Shown here one piece after another: positions 16,099 to 24,945 of a stretch of DNA of 64,000 bases (within the stretch, counting starts at the first letter, position 1; the number at the start of each line of letters is the position of its first letter). Source of the DNA: Thalassobacillus devorans (lineage in GTDB: Bacteria > Bacillota > Bacilli > Bacillales > Halobacillaceae); the NCBI RefSeq assembly GCF_900176565.1, contig NZ_FXEH01000004.1:434001-498000 (forward strand). Direction: 5' to 3'. The translations under genes and the position numbers were made by a program. Below the pieces are notes generated by a model. That model was given only the letters and a program-made list of their open reading frames with translations, was not told where the DNA came from and searched no databases.

Positions 16099-17718
16099 AT
16101 GAATACTAAAATAATTGACTGGCCCACGTTTATAGGAGCCTTTGCCTTGCTGCTATTGGTGGTCGTACCACTTGTTATTTTCCCAGAAGCCGGAGCAGCA
16201 TTAGTGGATCAGGCGAATACCTTCATGACCACTAATTTCGGCGTCTTATACTTAGTCATGGGTTTATTGGTGTTTGCTTTCCTGATTTTTGTGGCTTTCA
16301 GTGAAAATGGCCATATTTTATTAGGGGATGAGGGAGAGAAGCCTGAATTTAATTCTTTCTCCTGGGCAGCGATGCTATTTGCGGCAGGGATCGGTTCAAG
16401 TATTTTATATTGGGCAGTCATTGAATGGGCGTATTATTATCAAGGACCGCCATTCGGTATTGAACCAGAATCAAAAGAGGCAATCCAGTGGTCGACCGCT
16501 TATGGTATTTTTCATTGGGGACCGATCGCATGGGCAATCTATACACTTCCGGCACTGCCGATCGCTTATTTCTACTATGTGAGGAAAAAGCCTGTACTGA
16601 AGATCAGTGAAGCTTGCAGACCATTATTAGGAAAAACAGTAGATGGTCCGCTAGGTCATATCATTGATATTCTATTCATGTTCGGTTTAATGGGAGGTGC
16701 TGGTACAACCCTGGCACTTGGTACTCCAATGATTGCAGAGGGTGTCAGCGATCTGACCGGCATAGAAGCGAATATGACGATGCAGGCTTTCATATTACTC
16801 TTATGTACGGCGATTTTCGCTTTCAGTGCTTATTCTGGGTTAAAAAAGGGGATCAAGCTGCTTAGTGATATTAACTTATGGCTTGCTCTTTTCCTGTTAG
16901 GTTTCATTTTCGTATTCGGTCCGACGAGATTTATAACAGAGACGACTACGAACAGTCTTGGCATATTGCTTGATAATTTCTTCAAAATGGCAACATGGAC
17001 AGAACCATTTGGTGATATTGGTGAATTTGAAGAAACTGGCTTCCCGGAAGGTTGGACCATTTTCTATTGGGCATGGTGGCTTGTATATGCCCCGTTTGTC
17101 GGCTTGTTTGTGGCACGGATATCCAGAGGTCGTACGATCCGGCAGATGATTCTCGGTACAATGGTATATGGAACGCTCGGATGTATCCTGTTCTTTGGAA
17201 TCATGGGCAACTTTGGCCTATACATGCAGATGACGGGATCCTTTGATACCATTGGTTATATGAATGAGTACGGTGCCCCTGCCGCCATTGTTGCGATTAT
17301 CGGCCAGCTGCCATTAGCGAAGTTCATGGTGCTGATATTTACGATCTTGGCAATCATCTTCCTTGCGACAACCTTTGATTCAAGTTCTTACATCCTTTCT
17401 GCTGTCGTTCAAAAAGAGGTGGATGGAGAGCCATTGCGCTGGAACCGGTTATTTTGGGCATTCGCTCTATGTCTGCTTCCGTTGGCACTCATGTTCCTGG
17501 GAGGACTTGGCACGCTGCAGACGGCCAGCATCGTCGGTGGCTTCCCGCTGATTTTTATTATGTTCATGCTGGCATTATCCTTCATGAAAGCTTCCAATGA
17601 AGATATCCAGGCTAGTGAAGGGTATGAACCGAAGACCATTCATATCAACCGTAAGCGAATTTTGGAACGTATGAGAAGAAAAAGAAAACACAATGAGGAT
17701 CAGCCCCCTCACAAATAA
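16099..17718 (+). CDS. BCCT-family transporter, CaiT-like subgroup
   Basis: 539-residue betaine/carnitine/choline carrier with about twelve helices. Start ATG 16099 with AGAAAGGCAGG ahead. Several stretches match the E. coli CaiT pattern rather than OpuD/BetP: YYQGPPFGIEP, the YGIFHWGPIAWAIY helix, and FPEGWTIFYWAWWLVYAPF, which carries the tryptophan box, followed by FVARISRGRT. CaiT exchanges carnitine and butyrobetaine without Na+, so this may be a substrate:product antiporter for a quaternary amine rather than an osmotic uptake system. No carnitine genes lie nearby. The basic, polar C-terminal tail (about 30 residues) is cytoplasmic. Confidence 0.82.
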   Translation: MNTKIIDWPTFIGAFALLLLVVVPLVIFPEAGAALVDQANTFMTTNFGVLYLVMGLLVFAFLIFVAFSENGHILLGDEGEKPEFNSFSWAAMLFAAGIGSSILYWAVIEWAYYYQGPPFGIEPESKEAIQWSTAYGIFHWGPIAWAIYTLPALPIAYFYYVRKKPVLKISEACRPLLGKTVDGPLGHIIDILFMFGLMGGAGTTLALGTPMIAEGVSDLTGIEANMTMQAFILLLCTAIFAFSAYSGLKKGIKLLSDINLWLALFLLGFIFVFGPTRFITETTTNSLGILLDNFFKMATWTEPFGDIGEFEETGFPEGWTIFYWAWWLVYAPFVGLFVARISRGRTIRQMILGTMVYGTLGCILFFGIMGNFGLYMQMTGSFDTIGYMNEYGAPAAIVAIIGQLPLAKFMVLIFTILAIIFLATTFDSSSYILSAVVQKEVDGEPLRWNRLFWAFALCLLPLALMFLGGLGTLQTASIVGGFPLIFIMFMLALSFMKASNEDIQASEGYEPKTIHINRKRILERMRRKRKHNEDQPPHK

Positions 17719-17722
17719 AGGC

Positions 17723-17760
17723 AAAACCTCCACTCTTTATAAGAAGGTGGAGGTTTTTAT
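17723..17760. terminator. Bidirectional terminator BCCT / DUF5694
   Basis: AAAACCTCCAC (17723-17733) pairs with GTGGAGGTTTT (17747-17757). Confidence 0.85.
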
Positions 17761-18464
17761 TTGGGGAGATATTCGTATGGTGGAACCATTTCAAAGCTTC
17801 CGCTTGCTTCAAAAAAGTGATTCAAAAGCGGAAGGTGGTCTTTGCCGATTAGAAGTAAAATGCGATCGTCATTAACTGCCAAACGGCTGACATTAGCAAA
17901 AATAGATAAGTCTCTTTGGTGCCATTGTTTCAACCATGCTGCCCCCACTTGATGCTGATGGTTACCGATCAACGTGAGTTTCAAATACAATTTTTCAAGA
18001 GTAGAGCTGTAATCAGCATTGTTGATAGCTTTAAGACGATGCAGCGGGGAGGAGTCTTCCGGTTCCATTTTCGCCAACTGCTGCTGAATTTCAATAATCT
18101 CCGTTAATAAATCAGGCTGATAATTCTCTGCCCATTCAAATACCTGGTTCAAGGCCGGGCTGGTCATGTTCACCTCTTCATCAATTGTGTAAAGTTCCTT
18201 ATGACCTAGGTCTTTGGCCAGGCGGTAACCAAATTGGTCCACCTCGTCGTAACCCAGCCTAAATGTCCCGGCAATATATTCCTTCAGCCTGCGGTTGACT
18301 TCCTTGCTAAGCAAAAAGCTTTTTTCGACCGCGATTTTTGTGGGGTTGAATTCCTTCAACTCGTGAATAATCTCTGATATCTCCCTCTGATGTTGATTCA
18401 CCGATTCTGGATTCATGGCCATATGGTAAGTCCCTAGTATAATAACTTCAGGTTTCGAAGCCAT
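17757..18464 (-). CDS. DUF5694 (TraB/Tiki-like) protein
   Basis: 235-residue soluble protein resembling DUF5694, a relative of the TraB/Tiki/EreA-type fold. The hallmarks are an N-terminal ILGTYHM strand, PTKIAVEKS, a mid-protein HKELYTIDEE and a C-terminal RILLLIGKDHLPLLNHFF followed by PPYEYLP. Several relatives are metal-dependent hydrolases, but the activity of this group is unknown. ATG 18464 is preferred because AGGAGGTG is placed correctly for it; the GTG at 18473 would overlap that site. It lies 27 bases downstream of the flavoprotein gene, probably in one operon. Confidence 0.7.
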   Translation of the reverse strand: MASKPEVIILGTYHMAMNPESVNQHQREISEIIHELKEFNPTKIAVEKSFLLSKEVNRRLKEYIAGTFRLGYDEVDQFGYRLAKDLGHKELYTIDEEVNMTSPALNQVFEWAENYQPDLLTEIIEIQQQLAKMEPEDSSPLHRLKAINNADYSSTLEKLYLKLTLIGNHQHQVGAAWLKQWHQRDLSIFANVSRLAVNDDRILLLIGKDHLPLLNHFFEASGSFEMVPPYEYLPK

Positions 18465-18491
18465 CTTTATCACCTCCTGTTTTTTATGTTC

Positions 18492-19439
18492 TTACCAGTG
18501 AAAATACGGGAGAATATATTCGCCTAATTCACTGATAACCTCCTTAACCGGGCGTTTACTCTGGGATAGGTTGAAAAAGATATGATTGACTCCGGCGTCG
18601 CGGTAGGCCGTTAATATTTCTAGTAAATCATTCCGTCCGGTCCTGTACCCGGCAGGGATTTTTTCATAAGGGTGATCAGGATCAGCAGTCAAATCCAAAG
18701 GCAAGGGCATGAGGAAGGCACGGTGTTCCTCAGAATTATGCTTTACTGCCAGGTTTCGATATTCTGTAATCGTCGTGGCCTGCTGGTCCGGGCGCTGGGG
18801 GTAGAACATCCACCCATCTCCGTGTTTAGCGACCCATTCTAATGTTTGCTGAGCATACCCAGTTAGGAAGATGGGGATTTCTTTCGTCGGTTTAGGAACA
18901 AGGTTGGCTTTTTCTATTTGACCCAGTGGTGATTCAAGGGATGGAAACTCTTCATAAAGTACTTGTTGAAAGTAGTGGAAGGAATCTCGAAACCATTGTC
19001 CACGCTCCATGATTGGAATATTCAAGCCTGCGAAATCCTTCCGTCTATCTCCTGATGACACTCCCAGCATTAGCCGTTCAGGAAATAACCTTTCGATGCT
19101 GGCTGCTTCTTTTGCTGTCCGGAGCGGATGGCGTAAAGAAAAAACAGTTGCTGCTGTTCCAAGGTTGATGGAACGGGTATGACTTGCAAGGTAGGTTAAA
19201 TAGATAAAACTATCGTAAATTTGTCCGGTGGCAGGGTCTTCAAATGTAGGATCTTCCAATACAACATCTTGCAGCCATAAACTCCGGAATCCCTTGTTTT
19301 CAGCAAGCTGAGCCATTTCTACCTGGTTGTGCATATGAGGTACCTGTTTACCATGGTTCTCTATTGGTATCGACAAACCAAAAGACAGGTGTCCGGGACG
19401 TATCATTTTTTGATAACCTGCATGGTTTTTCATTGTCAT
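18492..19439 (-). CDS. LLM-class flavin-dependent oxidoreductase
   Basis: 315-residue luciferase-like monooxygenase-fold protein. Conserved segments are SFGLSIPIENHG at the N-terminus, INLGTAATVFSLRHPLRTAKEAASIERL, the flavin-contacting LMLGVSSGDRRKDF and GDGWMFYPQRPDQQ near the C-terminal half. Such enzymes use FMN or F420 to oxidise varied substrates; the substrate is not deducible. GGAAGGTAGG adjoins the start, and either ATG 19439 or 19433 could be used. Confidence 0.8.
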   Translation of the reverse strand: MTMKNHAGYQKMIRPGHLSFGLSIPIENHGKQVPHMHNQVEMAQLAENKGFRSLWLQDVVLEDPTFEDPATGQIYDSFIYLTYLASHTRSINLGTAATVFSLRHPLRTAKEAASIERLFPERLMLGVSSGDRRKDFAGLNIPIMERGQWFRDSFHYFQQVLYEEFPSLESPLGQIEKANLVPKPTKEIPIFLTGYAQQTLEWVAKHGDGWMFYPQRPDQQATTITEYRNLAVKHNSEEHRAFLMPLPLDLTADPDHPYEKIPAGYRTGRNDLLEILTAYRDAGVNHIFFNLSQSKRPVKEVISELGEYILPYFHW

Positions 19440-19743
19440 CCTACCTTCCGATAACTAGTTCATTTATTATGAATGAAAACATTTATGTGTACAAACCATC
19501 TGCTTCCTGACAGTGTCCATGTCTAATTACCTAAAAACGAAATATAATTCAGAAAATTTAGTTATCTTTCATAAGACTTATCTCCTGTTCTTTATGAATA
19601 TATATAAAAAGGAAGTCGGATAATGTTAAAATATACATATTAAATAAAAAAAGAAACATTTGTAGTCTTTCACTCTTGACCTCCCGTTGTAGAAACATGC
19701 TTAGGATCAGTTTCACTATTTATTTTGTGGAGGGGGAATACGG
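19440..19743. other. AT-rich divergent intergenic region
   Basis: About 300 bases between divergent genes. No RNA structure or convincing promoter pair stood out. Confidence 0.4.
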
Positions 19744-19959
19744 ATGAGTTTTAAAGTAGTAGCATGGTTTAATAAAAGAACAGAAATCAATTTTCTTTAT
19801 AGTGAAAGCAAAAGAGAGTTAAGTTTTAAAACGAAAGCAGAAGCAGAAAAGTTCATTCGCTCACTTAAAGACACTGGATACATGCAAGGGAAATATCATT
19901 TTACGATTGAAAAGGATGAATCAAAAGACTTTAGCGAAAAACAAATAGCTACAATGTAA
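19744..19959 (+). CDS. Small basic protein (71 aa), unknown
   Basis: Starts at ATG 19744 behind GGAGGGGG. Soluble, Lys-rich, with the pattern VVAWFNKRTEINFLYSES then KTKAEAEKFIRSLKDTGYMQGKYHFTIEK. No family recognised. A clear terminator follows, so it is probably a real single-gene transcript. Confidence 0.65.
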   Translation: MSFKVVAWFNKRTEINFLYSESKRELSFKTKAEAEKFIRSLKDTGYMQGKYHFTIEKDESKDFSEKQIATM

Positions 19960-19997
19960 ACCTATGTATAAGCGAGTGGCTGAACATAGGTTTTTTA
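19958..19997 (+). terminator. Terminator after 71-aa gene
   Basis: AAACCTATGT (19958-19967) pairs with ACATAGGTTT (19984-19993), then TTTT. Confidence 0.85.
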
Positions 19998-20072
19998 TTA
20001 TATATCGAAGTGGCTAATTATCTGAAATTTCTTTATAATGGAAAATGTATACATAAAAAGGAGGCGCCTGTA

Positions 20073-21863
20073 TTGAATACATATAATCTGAAATGGGACC
20101 TTGATAGTTTATTTCCTGGAGAAAGTAATTCCAAAGAATTTGAAAGCTACGTACAGAAAACAGAACAATTCATGCTTCAACTTAAAGACAAGGTAGAAGC
20201 CTTGTCGTTCGAAAACCAGGAAGGTGATGCTGCACTACTTACAGGGGTCTTGGATATACTCCAGACAGTGACCAGGAGGATCAGAGAAATAGGGGCTTTC
20301 GTAAGCTGTTTGACTGCCCAGGATGTCAAAGATATCAAAGCGAAAGAATGGCTGGCGAAGCGCAGTCAACTTGGGGCAGATTATAGCAACATCCTGACGA
20401 AACTTGATGAGAAACTGGTGGAGGTCGGTGATCAGCACTGGGAAGGGCTGCTTCAAGAGGATTCACTTTCGCCTGTATCTTATGTACTGGAAGAAAGGCG
20501 TAAACGTGCTAAAGAAAAGCTTCCAGCAGACCAGGAATCTTTAATCAATGATTTGAGTGTAGATGGCTATCATGCCTGGGGACAAGTCTATAACAGCATA
20601 GTAGGAAAAATGACGATATCGGTAGAAGGAAAGGAGTTATCGGTCGGGCAGGCATCCAATAAATTGAGTTCTTCCAACCGGGAAGTAAGAAAAGAAGCAG
20701 CAGGTAAACTCCAGGAGGCCTGGGAAGAGAAGAGTGATTTATTTACCGAAACCCTTAATCATTTAGCAGGTTTCCGACTGCAGACTTATAAACACCGGGG
20801 TTGGAATAATACATTAAAAGAACCCCTGGACATTAATCGTATGAATAAGCAAACCCTTCATGCCATGTGGAATGCTATCACCAAATATAAAAAATATTAC
20901 ACGAAGTATCTTAGCCGAAAAGCGGATCTACTAGGTCTGGATAAGCTTGCGATTTATGATGTAGGTGCTCCGATCGGGGGAGCTGATCAGAAATTGTCCT
21001 ATGATGAGGGGGCAGCTTTTATTATTGAACAGTTCGGTAAGTTCAGTCCAAAAATGGCTGAGTTTGCGGAAATGGCTTTTGACAAAAGGTGGATTGAAGC
21101 GGAGGACCGGCCAGGAAAACGCCCGGGAGGTTTTTGCACCAGTTTTCCGGACAGCAAAGAAACGAGAATTTTCATGACATATTCAGGTACACCTTCTAAT
21201 GTGGCAACACTGGCACACGAACTGGGTCATGCCTATCACCAGCATGTGATGAATGACCTTCCCATTTTAAACCAGGGGTATGCGATGAATGTGGCTGAAA
21301 CTGCTTCTACATTTGCGGAAATGATTGTTGCTGACGCAGCTGTCAAGCATGCGAAGAATGAAACGGAAAAAGCAGTATTGCTGGAAGATAAAGTACAGCG
21401 CAGCGTCGCCTTTTTTATGAACATCCATGCCAGGTTTCTATTTGAAACACGTTTCTATGAAGAAAGGAAGCACGGGATGGTACCAACAGCGCGATTAAAT
21501 GAGTTGATGGTTGATGCTCAAAGAGAAGCCTATCAGGAAGCATTAGGAGAATATGATCCCTATTTCTGGGCATCTAAGCTTCATTTTCATATTACCGGTG
21601 TACCATTCTATAACTTCCCATATACGTTTGGTTATTTGTTCAGTTTAGGTATCTACGCCCGATCGATAAAGGAAGGGAAAGAATTCGAAAATAAGTACAT
21701 TGCTTTACTGCAGGATACCGGGAAAATGCGGGTGGAAGATTTGGCAGAAAAGCATTTAGGGGTAAATCTTGAGCAGCAGGAATTTTGGGAGGATGCCATG
21801 AAACTATGTATGGAAGATGTTGAAGAGTTTTTAAAGCTGACGGCAGGGACCACAGCAGAATAA
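20073..21863 (+). CDS. M3-family oligoendopeptidase (PepF-like)
   Basis: 596-residue zinc metallopeptidase that would cut short peptides in the cytoplasm. The active-site motif HELGH begins at H382 (LAHELGHAYHQHV), with the third zinc ligand expected in the NVAETASTFAEM segment. The size fits the ~595-residue branch of oligoendopeptidase F. I choose TTG 20073 because AAAAAGGAGG lies eight bases ahead and the mature family N-terminus (NTYNLKWDLDSLFPG) begins there; the GTG at 20010 lacks a ribosome site. Followed after 19 bases by the pterin dehydratase gene. Confidence 0.88.
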   Translation: MNTYNLKWDLDSLFPGESNSKEFESYVQKTEQFMLQLKDKVEALSFENQEGDAALLTGVLDILQTVTRRIREIGAFVSCLTAQDVKDIKAKEWLAKRSQLGADYSNILTKLDEKLVEVGDQHWEGLLQEDSLSPVSYVLEERRKRAKEKLPADQESLINDLSVDGYHAWGQVYNSIVGKMTISVEGKELSVGQASNKLSSSNREVRKEAAGKLQEAWEEKSDLFTETLNHLAGFRLQTYKHRGWNNTLKEPLDINRMNKQTLHAMWNAITKYKKYYTKYLSRKADLLGLDKLAIYDVGAPIGGADQKLSYDEGAAFIIEQFGKFSPKMAEFAEMAFDKRWIEAEDRPGKRPGGFCTSFPDSKETRIFMTYSGTPSNVATLAHELGHAYHQHVMNDLPILNQGYAMNVAETASTFAEMIVADAAVKHAKNETEKAVLLEDKVQRSVAFFMNIHARFLFETRFYEERKHGMVPTARLNELMVDAQREAYQEALGEYDPYFWASKLHFHITGVPFYNFPYTFGYLFSLGIYARSIKEGKEFENKYIALLQDTGKMRVEDLAEKHLGVNLEQQEFWEDAMKLCMEDVEEFLKLTAGTTAE

Positions 21864-21882
21864 CAATAAAGGGGGAAGGGTA

Positions 21883-22179
21883 GTGGAAAGGTTTTCTGAT
21901 GCACAAAAGGTCAAGGAAGTAGAACAGCTTGATGGGTGGAAATTGGAAGATGATAAGTGGATCGTCAAACGATATCGCTTTAAAGATTATTTGACGGGCG
22001 TGCATTTTGTCAATCAGGTTGCTGAATATGCCGAGGAGATACAGCATCATCCTTTAATAAATATCGATTATAAAGTGATCACGATGAAATTAACTTCCTG
22101 GAATGCTAAAGGTCTGACGGAATTGGATATTACAAGTGCTAATGAATATGACAGGCTTTTTAAGTGTATAAAGCAATGA
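21883..22179 (+). CDS. Pterin-4a-carbinolamine dehydratase
   Basis: 98-residue PCD/DCoH-like enzyme that dehydrates 4a-hydroxytetrahydropterin. The published PCD pattern (E-x3-H-H-P, aromatic, then H or W, then D) is matched exactly: EEIQHHP, Y after five residues, W after nine more and D after eight more. W replaces the second His, an allowed variant. GTG start at 21883 with AAAGGGGGAAGGG ahead. There is no aromatic amino acid hydroxylase in the window, so the role may be in another pterin process. An IS element begins eight bases after its stop. Confidence 0.82.
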   Translation: MERFSDAQKVKEVEQLDGWKLEDDKWIVKRYRFKDYLTGVHFVNQVAEYAEEIQHHPLINIDYKVITMKLTSWNAKGLTELDITSANEYDRLFKCIKQ

Positions 22180-22187
22180 TAACTAAA

Positions 22188-22237
22188 GGGGCTGTCCCAT
22201 AAGTCTAAAAAAGACTTATAGGGGCAGCCTTTTTTCA
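22188..22237 (+). terminator. Hairpin at IS left end
   Basis: GGCTGTCCC and ATAAGTCT pair with AGACTTAT and GGGGCAGCC around a short A loop, followed by TTTTTT. It probably ends transcripts from the pterin dehydratase gene, and it also contains the left inverted end of the IS. Confidence 0.7.
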
Positions 22238-22260
22238 TTATTGTTGATACCGAAAAAGTG

Positions 22261-22374
22261 GGGCTGGGAAACGATTCCCTTTCCACGGGGAAGACGACAA
22301 GTCTCCTCGGGCTTCGCCCTGCGGGGCCTCGTCAGCCTTGCCTCTCCCGTAGGAGTCTCATCGTTTCCCTGCCC
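22261..22374 (+). repeat. Dispersed GC-rich repeat A, copy 2
   Basis: 114 bp bounded by GGGCTGGGAAACGAT and ATCGTTTCCCTGCCC (14 of 15 paired). Interior blocks CTCCTCGGGCTTCGCC, CTGCGGGGCCTC and GTAGGAGTCTC match copy 1 at 10820-10934. Confidence 0.78.
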
Positions 22375-22416
22375 AAATTAGCAATCAACAATGCAGAAAC
22401 TTCATTTTTACATACA

Positions 22417-22486
22417 AAAAAATCGCCTCATTCGTTATAATGTAAGCGACCAAACAAACAAAAAACGAAAAGTGAGGCGATTTTTT
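22417..22486 (+). promoter_or_regulatory. Guard hairpin and promoter of transposase
   Basis: A perfect 14-base inverted repeat AAAAAATCGCCTCA / TGAGGCGATTTTTT ends exactly at the transposase ATG. A TATAAT (22436-22441) lies in the loop. Read-in transcripts would fold or terminate here, while transcripts begun inside the loop would lack the left arm, as in other IS elements that guard against outside transcription. Confidence 0.65.
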
Positions 22487-24241
22487 ATGAGTAACTCTTC
22501 AGCTACTTTTATTGATTATAACATGGGGCAGTTAGTTCTACCAATGGACTTCAGTGATTTAATTCCTGAGGACCATGTGGTCCGTGTCATTCATGCCATG
22601 GTGGAACAGGTCAACGATGACATCTTTTTCTCTCAATATCAAGGCGGCGGTCGGAGCTCCTATCATCCCAAAATGATGACAAAAGTTATCTTATACGCCT
22701 ATACGCAAAAAATCTATTCCTGCCGTGAAATCGCCAAATCCCTTAGAGAACATCTGCCGATGATGTGGCTGGCCGGCCAACAGACACCAGATTTCCGAAC
22801 TATCAACCGGTTCCGTTCAGAACGGATGAAAGCGATCATTGAACCTTTATTCACGGAGTTGATTAAACTTCTGATCGACCAAGAATACATATCCATGGAC
22901 AACTACTTCCTCGATGGAACCAAATTCGAGGCGAATGCCAATAAATACACGTTTGTGTGGAAAAAATCCGTCCAAGGTTACGAAGAAAAACTACAGGAAA
23001 AATTGAATCAAACTTTCGCGGATATTGAAGATGCCATTGAGTTGGATGAAAAAATACTCACTGATGAGGGGTCTTCTGCCAAGCGAGTAACTTCCGAACA
23101 ATTAGAAAAAGTTGTCGAGCAGGTAGAAGCACAGGTAGAACAAGCGGAAAAGGCGGTCGAAGAGGAAACTGATAAGGTGAAGAAGAAAGAAAAAAAGGAA
23201 ATATTCCGTGCCAAACGACGTATCTATAAATCGTTGAGACAGGACTACCTTCCTCGTTTGAAAAAGTATGAAACCCAGCTAGCCACCTTCGGTGATCGCA
23301 ATAGTTTTTCCAAGACAGATACCGATGCCACTTTTATGCGAATGAAAGAAGATCACATGAAGAATGGGCAGTTAAAACCTGGTTATAATGTGCAGGCAGG
23401 AACAGAAAACCAATTCATTATCGGCTACTCGATCCATCAGCGTCCTACGGACACCCGTTGTTTTGAACCGCATATTCAAAAGCTACAGGCTGCAGATCTT
23501 CCATTCCCCAACACAATTGTCGCTGATGGAGGTTATGGCGGAGAATCCAATTACAAATACGCGAAGAAGGAAGGGTTTGAGACACTCATCCCATACAACA
23601 CGATGCGAAAAGAGCAGTCTCGTTCGTTCAAAAAAGACCTGAGTCAGGTTATGAACTGGGAGTACAAGGCAGATGGAGATTATTACATTTGTCCGAATGG
23701 ACGCAAGGTTCCTTTTCAATTCCATTCTCACCGTACCGACCGGTACGGATATACGCGAAGATTCAAGGTCTATGAATGTGAAGAGTGTACCGGATGCCCT
23801 TTAAAAGAAAAATGCACGAAAGCAAAAGGAAACCGGCGTGTTTACTATAACCCGGAATATGAAAAACTGAAGAAGGAAGCAAGAGAAAGCCTTTGGTGTG
23901 ACGAAGGAGCACGCATCTATGCCAGACGAAAAGTTGAGGTAGAAAGTGTGTTCGGTCATATCAAAGGCAATCGGTCGTTCCGGAAATTTTCTCTCCGGGG
24001 CATGGATAAAGTGAATATAGAGTTTGGGCTGGTCGCCATCGCCCACAACTTCCTGAAACAGGCGGAGTGGAACCGCCTGTTTCACTGGGGAAATAAGCTC
24101 ACAACGAAAAAACCACGAAGAAAAATTAATTTCTTCGTGGTTTTTTTCATTTTAAAGAGACTTTTGGGACAGCCCCTTATTCACTATTCGTTTATTTTCA
24201 CTTGTTTGCTTATATGGTCATGTGTTTCTTCTTTTACGTAA
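22487..24241 (+). CDS. IS1182-family transposase
   Basis: DDE transposase with an N-terminal DUF772-like domain (about 1-80; MGQLVLPMDFSDLIPEDHVVRVIHAM), a coiled Lys/Glu-rich middle (about 175-235) and a C-terminal catalytic domain. Acidic candidates are D in YFLDGTKFEAN, D in IVADGGYGGES and E in KVEVESVFGHIKG; a CxxC-type zinc region lies before the last (YECEECTGCPLKEKC). Start ATG 22487 is right after the guard hairpin. There is no stop codon before the right end of the IS: the frame runs 65 bases into flanking DNA to 24241, antisense to the lipoprotein gene, adding about 21 foreign residues. Confidence 0.88.
   Translation: MSNSSATFIDYNMGQLVLPMDFSDLIPEDHVVRVIHAMVEQVNDDIFFSQYQGGGRSSYHPKMMTKVILYAYTQKIYSCREIAKSLREHLPMMWLAGQQTPDFRTINRFRSERMKAIIEPLFTELIKLLIDQEYISMDNYFLDGTKFEANANKYTFVWKKSVQGYEEKLQEKLNQTFADIEDAIELDEKILTDEGSSAKRVTSEQLEKVVEQVEAQVEQAEKAVEEETDKVKKKEKKEIFRAKRRIYKSLRQDYLPRLKKYETQLATFGDRNSFSKTDTDATFMRMKEDHMKNGQLKPGYNVQAGTENQFIIGYSIHQRPTDTRCFEPHIQKLQAADLPFPNTIVADGGYGGESNYKYAKKEGFETLIPYNTMRKEQSRSFKKDLSQVMNWEYKADGDYYICPNGRKVPFQFHSHRTDRYGYTRRFKVYECEECTGCPLKEKCTKAKGNRRVYYNPEYEKLKKEARESLWCDEGARIYARRKVEVESVFGHIKGNRSFRKFSLRGMDKVNIEFGLVAIAHNFLKQAEWNRLFHWGNKLTTKKPRRKINFFVVFFILKRLLGQPLIHYSFIFTCLLIWSCVSSFT
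24107..24147 (+). terminator. Terminator near IS right end
   Basis: A 17-base stem (24107-24123 with 24130-24146) and a T run. It lies inside the transposase reading frame. Confidence 0.8.
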
Positions 24242-24945
24242 TGGATTATTAGCTCATAGTTACCAGTAGAAGGGAAGGTATATTTTCCTTCATATTCACC
24301 TGGCTTTTGTTCAGCGGCGTCAACAAATATGTGTTTATCCAGCTTGTCAGAAACAATTTCAAATTGGACGGTTGCATTCTCAAACGGCTTTTTGTTTTGA
24401 GTTATGTCTGCCTCCAGTTTAGCTTCTTCATTTGGTTTCCACTCTCCGTTAGAATCAAATGCCACCTTTATATCTTTAGAATCATGGTGTTCATCAGATT
24501 GGTCTTCCTCTGCTTTTTCCTGTACTTCTTCCGTTTCTCCATCCCCTACGGTAAATTGTTCTTTAGGCATGACGTGCATATCACTTGCCTGAGTATGTGC
24601 ATATAAGAAATATACTCCTTCTTCCGGGAACGTATAGGAGACTTCGTATACGCCATCACCCTGGTGTTCGGCTTCCACTTTTTCATTATCTTCATCTTCA
24701 TTACCTTCAGCCCAAAATTCAAACTTTACATAGTCAGCGTCTTCGACAGCTTCATCTCCCTGGGTAACCTTAGCCTGAAAAGTGGCTTCTTCGCCAGGCT
24801 GAATATCTTCCGGTATGATTACTTCAGTTGCGATCATCGGCTCCATTTCCTCTTCTTCAGCATTTCCGGACTGATCTCCTCCGCAAGCAGTAAGTACGAT
24901 AGCCGTAATAAAAAATCCCAGTAAAAACAACGATTTTCTCATCAT
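24184..24945 (-). CDS. Lipoprotein with two YtkA-like domains
   Basis: 253-residue exported lipoprotein; lipobox LTAC. Two similar beta-rich modules follow, about 40-133 and 155-250. Each has a PGEEA/PNEEA start, a V(K/Q)FE(F/I) strand and a closing GxYEV/GxYEG then F(P)xxGxY pattern, the FixH/YtkA-like arrangement. An acidic, His-containing linker separates them, and His occurs in YAHTQASDMHVMP, so metal (copper) binding is possible. B. subtilis YtkA is linked to cytochrome oxidase assembly; the role here is unproven. The IS1182 element ends just downstream. Confidence 0.75.
   Translation of the reverse strand: MMRKSLFLLGFFITAIVLTACGGDQSGNAEEEEMEPMIATEVIIPEDIQPGEEATFQAKVTQGDEAVEDADYVKFEFWAEGNEDEDNEKVEAEHQGDGVYEVSYTFPEEGVYFLYAHTQASDMHVMPKEQFTVGDGETEEVQEKAEEDQSDEHHDSKDIKVAFDSNGEWKPNEEAKLEADITQNKKPFENATVQFEIVSDKLDKHIFVDAAEQKPGEYEGKYTFPSTGNYELIIHYVKEETHDHISKQVKINE

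Larger units (their letters stand above)
22188..24176 (+). mobile_element. IS1182-type insertion sequence
   Basis: 1989 bp bounded by inverted ends GGGGCTGTCCCATAAGTCT (left) and GGGGCTGTCCCAAAAGTCTC (right, read inward). One large transposase gene lies inside. No obvious target duplication is seen. The right end lies seven bases beyond the stop codon of the converging lipoprotein gene. The left 300 bases are unusually long because they hold a copy of repeat A (22261-22374). Confidence 0.8.
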
